NCBI GenBank assembly: GCA_024684455.1
Contig: JAIKWU010000021.1
Coordinates: 1 to 64,000, forward strand
DNA length: 64,000 nt
Direction: 5' to 3'
Source of the DNA: Bacteroidaceae bacterium
GTDB taxonomy: Bacteria; Bacteroidota; Bacteroidia; Bacteroidales; Bacteroidaceae
In this document: one piece after another, positions 36,481 through 44,715 of the stretch
Position numbering within the stretch: position 1 is the first letter of the stretch
How the letters are laid out: each line of letters starts with the position of its first letter
Translations under genes and position numbers: made by a program
Notes under the pieces: generated by a model
Database searches by the model: none
What the model was told of the DNA's origin: nothing
The model's input: the letters and a program-made list of their open reading frames with translations, nothing else

Positions 36481-38724
36481 ATGATGAAAAGATATTTTTT
36501 TATGGCAGTAGCGGCATTGCTGCCAACCCTGACCGTTCTGGCACAGGGAACAGTCGATGACTATAAGCGAGCCAACAGCATTCGCGGCAAGTATTCATGG
36601 AAGATGACGAACGGCGACGTTCAGATGCACCGCAAGGGCGACGAGCACGTATTCTGGTACTCTGTCTGGAACGGTGACAGCACGGTGTATAAGGAAGTGA
36701 ATGCCGAGACGGGCGAAGTGACGCTCCTGCCAGGCAACCCCGAACCTCCACGTCAGCGTGGGGGCTGGAGAGGTCCGCAACGCCACTGGATGGAGGTTCC
36801 CGACGAGAAGGACGGCTTCCCCATGTCGCCAGATAAGAAAATTGCCATCATCCACAAGGACAATAACCTCTGGATTCAGGAACTGTCGGAACAGGCTGCC
36901 AACGGCCAGACGCCTCCCGAAGATTGGAAGGCTGAAGAACATCAACGCCCACTGACTACCGACGGCGACTCCACTTACTACTACTCGGTTTGGGGCTCGT
37001 TCTCCGAAGACGGCCGCTACTTTGCCACTGTCAAGATTAAGCCGGCGCCTAAGCACTATGTCTATTATGTAGAGGCTGCTCCCAATCCTCGTCGCGGCGG
37101 TGAGGTTCGTGGCATGAGCAACCACCCCAACACAAGCACTTCGGTGGGAAGGACTGAGCAGTGGAACACGGGTGGCGGTGTGAGAGGCATCCAGCCAGTG
37201 CTGCACCGTCAGGAGTATGCCAAGCCTGGCGACTCACTCAACATCCGCATTCCTGTCATCGTTGAGGTGGCCACAGGCCGTGTCATTGCCGCTCCTTACG
37301 ACGAACTTGTGCCACAATATGACGTAAGCCGGCCCGAATGGAACAAAGACGGAAAGTCTGTTCACTTTGAGTTCAACGAACGCGGTCATCACACCTACCG
37401 TCTGCTGGAAATGTCGGCCGAGACGGGCAAGATGCGCACGCTGGTCGAGGAGAAGAACGACAAATACGTGAACTATGGCCGGCTGTACCGTCACCACTTC
37501 AAAGATGGCAAACGTCTGCTATGGACGAGCGAACGTGATGGATGGAACCATATCTACTTGTACGACAAAGAGAAAGCAAAACTTATTAGACAACTGACAA
37601 AGGGTCAGTTCTATGTGCGCGACATCTTGCGTGTTGACGAGGAGAAGGGCGTTGTATATTTCTCGGCGAACGGTCCGACGGGTCTGCGTCAGAACGAGCA
37701 GGAAGACCCCTACTTCATCCATTTCTACAAGGTCGGGCTGAATGGCAAGGGGCTGACCTGCCTCACGCCCGAGGAGGGCAACCACAAGGCCACGTTTACG
37801 AGCGACATGCGATACATGACCGACACCTATTCGACAGTGACAACTCCGCCTGTCAGCGTGTTGCGTGATACAAAAGACGGACACATCATCAAGACGCTGG
37901 AAACAGCCAACATCGACCGTCTCGTGGCCGAGGGGTGGACGGCTCCGGAGGTGTTTGTGGCGAAGGGCCGTGACGGAAAGACCGACATCTGGGGCCTGAT
38001 TCGCCGTCCTTCCAACTTCGACCCGACACGTAAGTATCCCGTCATCGAATACATCTACAGTGGACCTGGCGACCAGTATGTGCCCAAGTCGTTCTCGTCG
38101 TCGCACTACTATCTCGACGGATTGGCAGAACTGGGGTTCATTGTGGTCCAGATGGACGGCATGAGCACGTCGTTCCGCAGCCGTGCCTTCGAGGAGGTTT
38201 GCTACAAAAACCTGAAGGACAGCGGTTTTCCTGACCGCATAGCATGGATTCGTGCGGCTTGTGCGAAGTATCCGTACATGGATGTCGACAACGTGGGCAT
38301 CTATGGCTGCTCTGCTGGCGGACAGGAGGCGCTGGCTGCCGTGCTCTTCCACGGCGACTTCTACAAGGCTGCTTATGCGGCTTGCGGCTGCCATGACAAC
38401 CGTATGGACAAGGTGTGGTGGAACGAGCAGTGGATGTCGTGGCCTGTCGATTCGAGTTATGTGGAATGTTCCAATGTCGAGAATGCTCACCTGCTGGAGC
38501 GTCCGCTCATGCTTGTGGTGGGCGAGCAAGACGACAATGTCGATCCGGCTTCGACAATGCAGGTAGCCGATGCACTCATCAAGGCGAAGAAGGACTTTGA
38601 ACTCGTCGTCATCCCTGGGGCTCACCATACGATGGGCGAGGACTTTGGCGAGCACAAGCGCTACGACTTCTTCGTCAAGAATTTGCTGAACGTGAATCCT
38701 CCGAAATGGCAGGATCTGAAGTAA
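36481..38724 (+). CDS. S9 family prolyl oligopeptidase / DPP IV
   Basis: YSGPGDQYVPKSF..., GIYGCSAGGQEALAAVLF nucleophile elbow, PGAHHTMG. Confidence 0.93.
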   Translation: MMKRYFFMAVAALLPTLTVLAQGTVDDYKRANSIRGKYSWKMTNGDVQMHRKGDEHVFWYSVWNGDSTVYKEVNAETGEVTLLPGNPEPPRQRGGWRGPQRHWMEVPDEKDGFPMSPDKKIAIIHKDNNLWIQELSEQAANGQTPPEDWKAEEHQRPLTTDGDSTYYYSVWGSFSEDGRYFATVKIKPAPKHYVYYVEAAPNPRRGGEVRGMSNHPNTSTSVGRTEQWNTGGGVRGIQPVLHRQEYAKPGDSLNIRIPVIVEVATGRVIAAPYDELVPQYDVSRPEWNKDGKSVHFEFNERGHHTYRLLEMSAETGKMRTLVEEKNDKYVNYGRLYRHHFKDGKRLLWTSERDGWNHIYLYDKEKAKLIRQLTKGQFYVRDILRVDEEKGVVYFSANGPTGLRQNEQEDPYFIHFYKVGLNGKGLTCLTPEEGNHKATFTSDMRYMTDTYSTVTTPPVSVLRDTKDGHIIKTLETANIDRLVAEGWTAPEVFVAKGRDGKTDIWGLIRRPSNFDPTRKYPVIEYIYSGPGDQYVPKSFSSSHYYLDGLAELGFIVVQMDGMSTSFRSRAFEEVCYKNLKDSGFPDRIAWIRAACAKYPYMDVDNVGIYGCSAGGQEALAAVLFHGDFYKAAYAACGCHDNRMDKVWWNEQWMSWPVDSSYVECSNVENAHLLERPLMLVVGEQDDNVDPASTMQVADALIKAKKDFELVVIPGAHHTMGEDFGEHKRYDFFVKNLLNVNPPKWQDLK

Positions 38725-40079
38725 AGAAACTAGGCACGGAGCCTGTCGGCCGGCTGCTGATGCAGTATGCCGTTCCGGCGGTGGTAGCGATGACGGCCTC
38801 GTCGCTATACAATATCATTGACCGCATTTTCATCGGCCACATTGGCAGTGGCGGCAGCGAGGGTGCGCTGGCATTGTCGGGGCTGGCGGTGACGTTTCCG
38901 TTAATGAACCTGAGCGCGGCGTTCGGTGCTATGGTCGGTGTGGGCGGTTCGACACTGATTTCCATCAAGTTGGGTCAGCGTGACTACCGCACGGCCGAAG
39001 GTGTGCTAGGCAATGTGGTGACGTTGAACGTTATTCTGGGCTTAGTGCTGGCGGTGTTGGGCATCGTGTTCATCGACCCGTTGCTCTACTTCTTCGGTGC
39101 GAGCAGTCAGTCGGAGGCTTACGCGCGTGATTATATGGAGGTGATTCTGTTAGGCAACGTGGTGACGCATCTCTACCTGGGGTTGAATGCTGCGCTGCGT
39201 TCGATGGGGCACCCTACCTTTGCGATGTCGGCGACGATAGCCACGGTGGTGGTCAACAGCATTCTCGACCCTCTGTTCATCTTTACCTTCGGCATGGGCA
39301 TCCGCGGTGCTGCCATTGCCACGATTCTTGCACAAGTGTTTGCACTGGTGTTCGTATGGGTTATGTTGAGCAGGAAAAGCGAAGTCGTGCGTTTACGCAG
39401 TGGAATCTACGCGCTACGTCAGCGTATTGTCAAGAACATCCTCGGCATCGGTCTCTCGCCATTCTGCATGCAACTGTGTGCGTGCCTGGTGGTGATACTG
39501 ATTAACAAAGGTTTGCAGCGTCACGGCGGTGACATGGGCGTGGCTGCGTTTGGCATTGTCAACGGCATCACCTTCCTTTTCATCATGGTGGTGATGGGTA
39601 TCACACAGGGGATGCAGCCGATTGCCGGCTTCAACTACGGTGCTCAGAACTTCGACCGCCTGAACCTGGTGCTGCGCTATAGCATTCTGTATGCCACGGT
39701 GGTGATGTGCGTATCGTTCGTCATATGCGAATTCTTTCCGCACCTGCCGATTAGCCTGTTTACCGAGGATGAGACACTGACAACACTCAGCATCAGCGGT
39801 ATGCGCATCATCGTTTCGATACATCCGCTGGTGGGTTTCCAAATCGTCGTGGGCAATTTCTTCCAGAGCATCGGCATGGCGCGCAAGAGCATCTTCCTCA
39901 GCGTCTCGCGCCAGTTGCTCTTCCTCGTTCCCTTCCTCCTCGTCTTTCCTGGAATCTGGGGCACCGACGGCGTCTGGCTAAGCATAGCCGCGAGCGACCT
40001 CATCAGCGTCTTGACGGCGGCAGGTATGCTTTATTATCACTACCGATTTGAAAAGTCAACTAAATCCATAACTCTTTAA
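38706..40079 (+). CDS. MATE family efflux transporter
   Basis: LGTEPVGRLLMQYAVPAVVAMTASSLYNIIDRIFIGHIGS; overlaps S9 gene by 19 nt. Confidence 0.93.
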   Translation: MAGSEVKKLGTEPVGRLLMQYAVPAVVAMTASSLYNIIDRIFIGHIGSGGSEGALALSGLAVTFPLMNLSAAFGAMVGVGGSTLISIKLGQRDYRTAEGVLGNVVTLNVILGLVLAVLGIVFIDPLLYFFGASSQSEAYARDYMEVILLGNVVTHLYLGLNAALRSMGHPTFAMSATIATVVVNSILDPLFIFTFGMGIRGAAIATILAQVFALVFVWVMLSRKSEVVRLRSGIYALRQRIVKNILGIGLSPFCMQLCACLVVILINKGLQRHGGDMGVAAFGIVNGITFLFIMVVMGITQGMQPIAGFNYGAQNFDRLNLVLRYSILYATVVMCVSFVICEFFPHLPISLFTEDETLTTLSISGMRIIVSIHPLVGFQIVVGNFFQSIGMARKSIFLSVSRQLLFLVPFLLVFPGIWGTDGVWLSIAASDLISVLTAAGMLYYHYRFEKSTKSITL

Positions 40080-40090
40080 TTATCAAACGT

Positions 40091-40726
40091 ATGCAAAACT
40101 ATGTCATTACCATCGGCCGCGAACTGGGTAGCGGCGGCAAGACCATCGGCGAACTGATGGCCAAGGAACTCGGCATCCCCGTCTATGACCGTCGCCTCAT
40201 CATGATGGCGGCCCAAGAGAGCGGACTGGCACCCGAAGTGTTCGAAAAGGCTGACGAGTCGCCCTCTGGCAAGGGCATGATGTCGCACATCATGCGCACG
40301 CTCTCTTTGCCTTTCGGTTCTTTCTCAAGTCTTTACAGCAACTCTATGTCAAATGAGAACCTCTTCCAGGTGCAAGCCGACATCATCCGTCAGAAGGCCG
40401 CCGAGGAGAGTTGCATCATCGTGGGGCGCTGCAGCGACTACATCCTGCGCGAACACCCACGCCATATCGACATCTTCGTGCGGGCCAACTATGAGAATCG
40501 CGTCAGCCAACTGGTCCAGCGCCACGGCTGTACGGAAAAGGAAGCGAAAGAACTCATCGAGCGCATCGATGAGATTCGAAGCGAATACCACAACTTCTAC
40601 GCCGAGACCAACTGGGGCGACTCGCGTGCCTACGACATCTGTGTCAACTCCTCCATCCTGGGCATCGAGGAAACCGCAAAACTTCTGCTTACTTTTGTCA
40701 AAAAGGCGCTGGGCATCGCACAATAA
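40091..40726 (+). CDS. Cytidylate kinase-like family protein
   Basis: YVITIGRELGSGGKTIGELMAKELGIPVYDRRLI. Confidence 0.88.
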   Translation: MQNYVITIGRELGSGGKTIGELMAKELGIPVYDRRLIMMAAQESGLAPEVFEKADESPSGKGMMSHIMRTLSLPFGSFSSLYSNSMSNENLFQVQADIIRQKAAEESCIIVGRCSDYILREHPRHIDIFVRANYENRVSQLVQRHGCTEKEAKELIERIDEIRSEYHNFYAETNWGDSRAYDICVNSSILGIEETAKLLLTFVKKALGIAQ

Positions 40727-40839
40727 ATCGCTGATAACCACGTTATTATTTTAATTAGCACAGATTTCACTGATTAAGTGAATTAGAACAAAGAGGCTTT
40801 TGTATTGTAACTTTTTATTAACTATTAAATTAAGTCTGT

Positions 40840-41499
40840 ATGAAAAAGATTTTTGCCATTGTGGCTGCCCTGGCAGCCCTCACATTTACCGCCTGCGGTA
40901 ACAAGACACAGAACACAGCCGAGTGCGACTCAACCTGCAACGAGAAATGCGCCTGCGACCCCTGCGAGTGCGACCCCTGCGACTGCAGTGAGGTGACCTG
41001 CTGCAAGGAAGAAGGTCAGTTCTGCGCCAAAGAGTTCAACGAGGCCCTCGAGACTTCCGACGTGACGCTCATCGAGAAGAAGTTCGAGGATGCCAAGGCC
41101 TACATCGCCTCGCTCATCGAGCAAGGAAAGACCGAGGAGGCCGCCAAGTATGCCGAGCAACTAAAGGCTTTCATCGCTGAGAACAAGGAGAAGATCGACT
41201 ATGCCGGCGGCGGCAACGTGGCCCTGGCCGACCTGGTCGAGAGTGTGACCGCACTACCTACCAACGTGGCTGACTTGGCAACCTCACTGGGCGTTCAGGC
41301 GAAGGATGCTGCCGTTGAGACGAAGGACGCTGTCGAAGGTGCTGCCGCTGCGGCTGTGGCTGCAGGCCAGCAGAAGGTGGAGGAAGGCAAGGCTGCTGCC
41401 GAGCAGAAAGCCAACGAGGCTGTCGAGACGGGTAAGCAGAAGGCAGGACAGGCCATCGACGATGCTGCCAATGAGGTGAAGCGCGGACTGGGTCTCTGA
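40840..41499 (+). CDS. Cys-rich lipoprotein with Ala-rich amphipathic C-terminus
   Basis: MKKIFAIVAALAALTFTACGN lipobox, CDSTCNEKCACDPCECDPCDCSEVTCC cluster. Confidence 0.78.
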   Translation: MKKIFAIVAALAALTFTACGNKTQNTAECDSTCNEKCACDPCECDPCDCSEVTCCKEEGQFCAKEFNEALETSDVTLIEKKFEDAKAYIASLIEQGKTEEAAKYAEQLKAFIAENKEKIDYAGGGNVALADLVESVTALPTNVADLATSLGVQAKDAAVETKDAVEGAAAAAVAAGQQKVEEGKAAAEQKANEAVETGKQKAGQAIDDAANEVKRGLGL

Positions 41500-41520
41500 T
41501 TTATTTACTGAACAACACTT

Positions 41521-41559
41521 AAAAAGCCCGTCACAGGTTCGTTCTGTGACGGGCTTTTT
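41521..41559. terminator. Bidirectional terminator
   Basis: AAAAAGCCCGTCACAG ... CTGTGACGGGCTTTTT between convergent genes. Confidence 0.88.
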
Positions 41560-41572
41560 ATATGATAAGTTT

Positions 41573-42733
41573 TTATCGGTTACCTTTTGCTCTGTTGTGC
41601 GTCTTGCAGAGCATCTGGCAATTTTCTATGCTCGTAGCACCGCCCTTGCTCCATGCCGACACGTGGTCAGCATCCATTTCTGCGAGTTTCCACATCTTCT
41701 TACGGTTCGCTTCGTGTCCCATCGCACAGAGCGGACAATTGCTCACGTCGTGAAGGGCTGCTTCGGCTGTCTGACGCTGATAGACCTTGCGCTTCGTTGC
41801 CTCGTCGAAGATGCGGATGTCGAGCAGACGTTTGTCTGTGCAGCCGCCCAACACATACTCAAAGATGCCTTTGCGGTTCTTCACGTAAGGGTCGGCATAG
41901 AGGTCGTGAACCTGCTTGGCCACCGTTTCAGCATTGTAAGGCTGCGTGTGGTATGTCTCGTACAGCCTGCCCCACTCCAAGCCGCGCATCTCACTCTCGA
42001 CATCCGTGAAGACAGAGGCTATCCAGTCGATGACGGTGTTGAAGTAGCGTTTCAGTTCGTCGATGGTTGTGTCGTGACGATGCAGGCTCATGTAGCCTTT
42101 CACGTCGTCGCGGCTCACCCACTGCAAGGCACGTTCGAGGTAATCCTGGCGATTGACCGCTCCTGTGATGTAGGCACTCCATTTTTGCACATTGGCATTC
42201 TGTGAATTGCTGAATTCCTGCTTGGCCAGCGTGACGAACTCACCGCTATAGACGGCATTGAGCAGTTCCTGATGGTTGAGTGGCACACCAGCAATGTTGA
42301 CGGTCTCAAACCATTTGCGGATTTCGTCTTCCGTACCCTCGCACTCATAGACGAGCAGCGGCGTTTCGAGAATGCGCTGACGCTGTTCGGGCGACAGGCT
42401 TGAAAAGTACTGTGGAATGCCATTGCCGTCGATGATGGAGAGTTTGCCTGTCACAAAACGCCCCAACGACGTGATGCGCTGTTGTCCGTCCAGCACCTCG
42501 AAACGGTCGCCGTCGGTTTTGTTGAAGTAAAAGACACCCAGCGGATACCGATGTAAAGCCGACTGCACGACCGCCACATCCTTCTTGCCGTCGGCATAGA
42601 TGTAGTTTCGCTGATACTCCGGCTGAATGGTCAGACGGCCCGAAAGGCCATACAAGCCTTTGCCTTCCAGTTCGTTATAGACAAAGCCGTCACAGACTTC
42701 GCCCACGGTGTAAGTCTTGAGTGTTGTTTCCAT
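41573..42733 (-). CDS. DUF262 + HNH endonuclease domain protein
   Basis: N-term EYQRNYIY...FEVLDGQQRITSL; C-term CPLCAMGHEANRKKMWKLAEMDADHVSAWSKGGATSIENCQMLCKTHNRAKGN. Confidence 0.92.
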   Translation of the reverse strand: METTLKTYTVGEVCDGFVYNELEGKGLYGLSGRLTIQPEYQRNYIYADGKKDVAVVQSALHRYPLGVFYFNKTDGDRFEVLDGQQRITSLGRFVTGKLSIIDGNGIPQYFSSLSPEQRQRILETPLLVYECEGTEDEIRKWFETVNIAGVPLNHQELLNAVYSGEFVTLAKQEFSNSQNANVQKWSAYITGAVNRQDYLERALQWVSRDDVKGYMSLHRHDTTIDELKRYFNTVIDWIASVFTDVESEMRGLEWGRLYETYHTQPYNAETVAKQVHDLYADPYVKNRKGIFEYVLGGCTDKRLLDIRIFDEATKRKVYQRQTAEAALHDVSNCPLCAMGHEANRKKMWKLAEMDADHVSAWSKGGATSIENCQMLCKTHNRAKGNR

Positions 42734-43821
42734 TATGATTGTTTTTTACGGATTAGGATACGTGCATAAGTAGGTTTACCATTGATAGCCCCATCTTTAT
42801 CTTTTATCAATCCATGTGGCTTAACAGGTACTGAATTATTTTTACGATAGTCATTTGCATTTAATATCTCAAACTGTTCGGGACAATACTTGTCAAGGAA
42901 AGATATAGGTACACCCATTGCTCCATCATAGTCGCTGGGAATAGCATCGGTGTAAGGAACCTCGATGGCATCGTAGTTATCATAATGGTCGTAGGCAGGC
43001 TTGCCCTTTATTTCCTTGTGCTTGCTGTACTTCAAGTTATCCTCCATCGTCATTAGTTGCAGAGGCTGGTGACGACGACCGTGGTCAAGGTTTGTAAGCC
43101 AACAACAATTCCTAAACTTTACCAATCCAGTGCTTTCATCATATACTCCATTTGCATAATTCGCTTCACCAATGATTCGAAAGAAAGCATTTCCGCTTTG
43201 GAAACCATTACCCAACCACGCCTTATTCTTTTTAATAAGTGGGAAGATTTCTTTATAACACAATGCATTCATGCTCCCAATCACAAGAAACTTTTTATTA
43301 GCGTCAACCATCCACGCCATAAACTCCCTGAACAGCGAGAACGGCGGATTGGTGACGATGATGTCTGCCTCATCGCGTAATAGCGTTACCTCGTGGCTGC
43401 GGAAGTCGCCGTCGCCATCGAGATATTGCCATTCGAGGTCGTCGATGTTGATGCGTCCGTCGCCCGTGGTGTCGCGGTCGAGCACGAAGATTTTGCCGTG
43501 CGTCGAGGTTTTTTCGGGGTCAAATTGCGGGGCTTCGGTCTCAAAAAGGGAGAGTTGAATGGGACCTTTGTACTTCTTGCTCTCGTAGGCATAACTCGTG
43601 CTGATGAGTTTGCGGAGTCCCAGCCGCTCGAAGTTCTGAGCGAAATAGCGTGTAAAATTGCTCCACTCGGGGTCGTCGCAGGGAAGGAGCACCGTCTTTC
43701 CCTTGAATACATCGGGGTCATACTCCAGGTATGCCTCCACCTCACGCTCGATGTCGTGATACTGCGTGTAGAACTCGTCGTTCTTCGCTTCCTTTGCTTT
43801 GGATAAAGTTTCGTTAGCCAT
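42733..43821 (-). CDS. EcoRI-family adenine-specific DNA methyltransferase
   Basis: NDEFYTQYHDIEREVEAYL...VLLPCDDPEWSNFTRYF...DIIVTNPPFSLFREFMAWM (NPPF motif IV). Confidence 0.92.
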   Translation of the reverse strand: MANETLSKAKEAKNDEFYTQYHDIEREVEAYLEYDPDVFKGKTVLLPCDDPEWSNFTRYFAQNFERLGLRKLISTSYAYESKKYKGPIQLSLFETEAPQFDPEKTSTHGKIFVLDRDTTGDGRINIDDLEWQYLDGDGDFRSHEVTLLRDEADIIVTNPPFSLFREFMAWMVDANKKFLVIGSMNALCYKEIFPLIKKNKAWLGNGFQSGNAFFRIIGEANYANGVYDESTGLVKFRNCCWLTNLDHGRRHQPLQLMTMEDNLKYSKHKEIKGKPAYDHYDNYDAIEVPYTDAIPSDYDGAMGVPISFLDKYCPEQFEILNANDYRKNNSVPVKPHGLIKDKDGAINGKPTYARILIRKKQS

Positions 43822-43825
43822 AGCG

Positions 43826-43861
43826 ATTGATAGTTAAAACAGTTACGCATCAACTATCAAT
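43826..43861. promoter_or_regulatory. 10-bp perfect dyad at the methyltransferase start codon (possible operator or RBS hairpin)
   Basis: ATTGATAGTT (43826-43835) and AACTATCAAT (43852-43861), flanked by GCG/CCGC. Confidence 0.6.
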
Positions 43862-43904
43862 CCGCTGAAACGCTCAAAAAGAAAAAGCGTGATGCCTTTC
43901 TTAT

Positions 43905-44093
43905 CGCGTTTAGCACGAGGCGGCGTCGGAATGGAGCCTCGGAATTGTCATAAGAATACATCACGCTGGCAAGCGTGAAGCATTTGCATAAATGACAATA
44001 ACGGGAGGCCAGTCCTACGACAGCCGCCGTCACTATGAAGATTTCGTGCTTGTTATACCATTGAAGAGTTTCCGACGCTCTTGGCTAAACGCG
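43905..44093 (-). ncRNA. Rod-like nested structured RNA in the 5' leader of the methyltransferase-nuclease operon
   Basis: Nested helices CGCGTTTAGC/GCTAAACGCG, AGCACGA/TCGTGCT, GGCGGCGTCG/CGAC-A-GCCGCC, GCCTC/GAGGC, ATTGTCAT/ATGACAAT, TCACGCT-GGCA-AGCGTGA, plus side hairpin AAGAG/CTCTT. Confidence 0.65.
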
Positions 44094-44169
44094 AATTCAT
44101 AGCGAATGCTTATTAAAATATGTCTGGTCGTTCGGTTCTGACAATTTATGTCTTCACCGAAACCAAAGG

Positions 44170-44200
44170 CAAAGGTACGAATTATTTGTCAATTACAAAA
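44170..44200 (-). promoter_or_regulatory. Bacteroidetes-type promoter reading into the methyltransferase leader
   Basis: Minus strand TTTTG-N18-TACCTTTG. Confidence 0.6.
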
Positions 44201-44306
44201 TTGTCCGTACAAAAAAATTGAAGTCTTGCCATCCGCAGAACGCAGTCAAAACAAATGGACAGCACAGTATAAATTGACTGATGGCGAAGTTCATACTTAG
44301 TCATAC

Positions 44307-44417
44307 CGCAGTTCAAACTCAAAATTTAACTTAAATTTATGGAAATTCAACTTAAATTTCCGCAAATTTAACTTAAATTTGTATAAACATAACTTAAATT
44401 TTGAGTTTTATCTGCGG
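44307..44417. repeat. 21-bp x4 AACTTAAATTT array bounded by terminal inverted repeats
   Basis: AACTTAAATTT at 44328, 44349, 44370, 44391 (exactly 21 bp apart); AAACTCAAAATTTAA 44315-44329 vs TTAAATTTTGAGTTT 44394-44408; outer CCGCAG/CTGCGG. Confidence 0.9.
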
Positions 44418-44530
44418 AGCAACAAAGTATGATGTTCTGTGAGACTGATTTTCAAGCGAAGAACGATGGAATTAAAAGCACACCGCCATTGCACTTTGTA
44501 TGTACAATGGCGGTGTGTAGGATGGTGGAA

Positions 44531-44655
44531 AACTCCTCACCTGAAAGGGGAGGTGGCGCGAAGCGACGGAGGGGTCACAAACTTAATATCCGATGCGTTA
44601 AAGGAAGGTGACCCCTCCGCCCCGTTGGGGCACCTCCCCTTTCCGAGGAGGAGTT
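44531..44655. repeat. MITE-like inverted-repeat element
   Basis: Left AACTCCTCACCTGAAAGGGGAGGTGGCGCGAAGCGACGGAGGGGTCAC vs right arm reverse complement AACTCCTCCTCGGAAAGGGGAGGTGCCCCAACGGGGCGGAGGGGTCAC. Confidence 0.8.
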
Positions 44656-44715
44656 CATTACAACGCTTATTCATCACGGGCTATACGTTTGTGAGTCGAC
44701 TTCAATATCATTGCT

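Noticed and set aside
43905-44093. Retron msr-msd, integron attC site or group II intron
   Set aside because: No reverse transcriptase or integrase nearby, no RYYYAAC/GTTRRRY core sites, no domain V-like sequence.
43905-44093. RNase P RNA, SRP RNA or tmRNA
   Set aside because: None of the conserved motifs I know for these RNAs is visible. A 6S-like rod shape was considered but length and context do not decide it.
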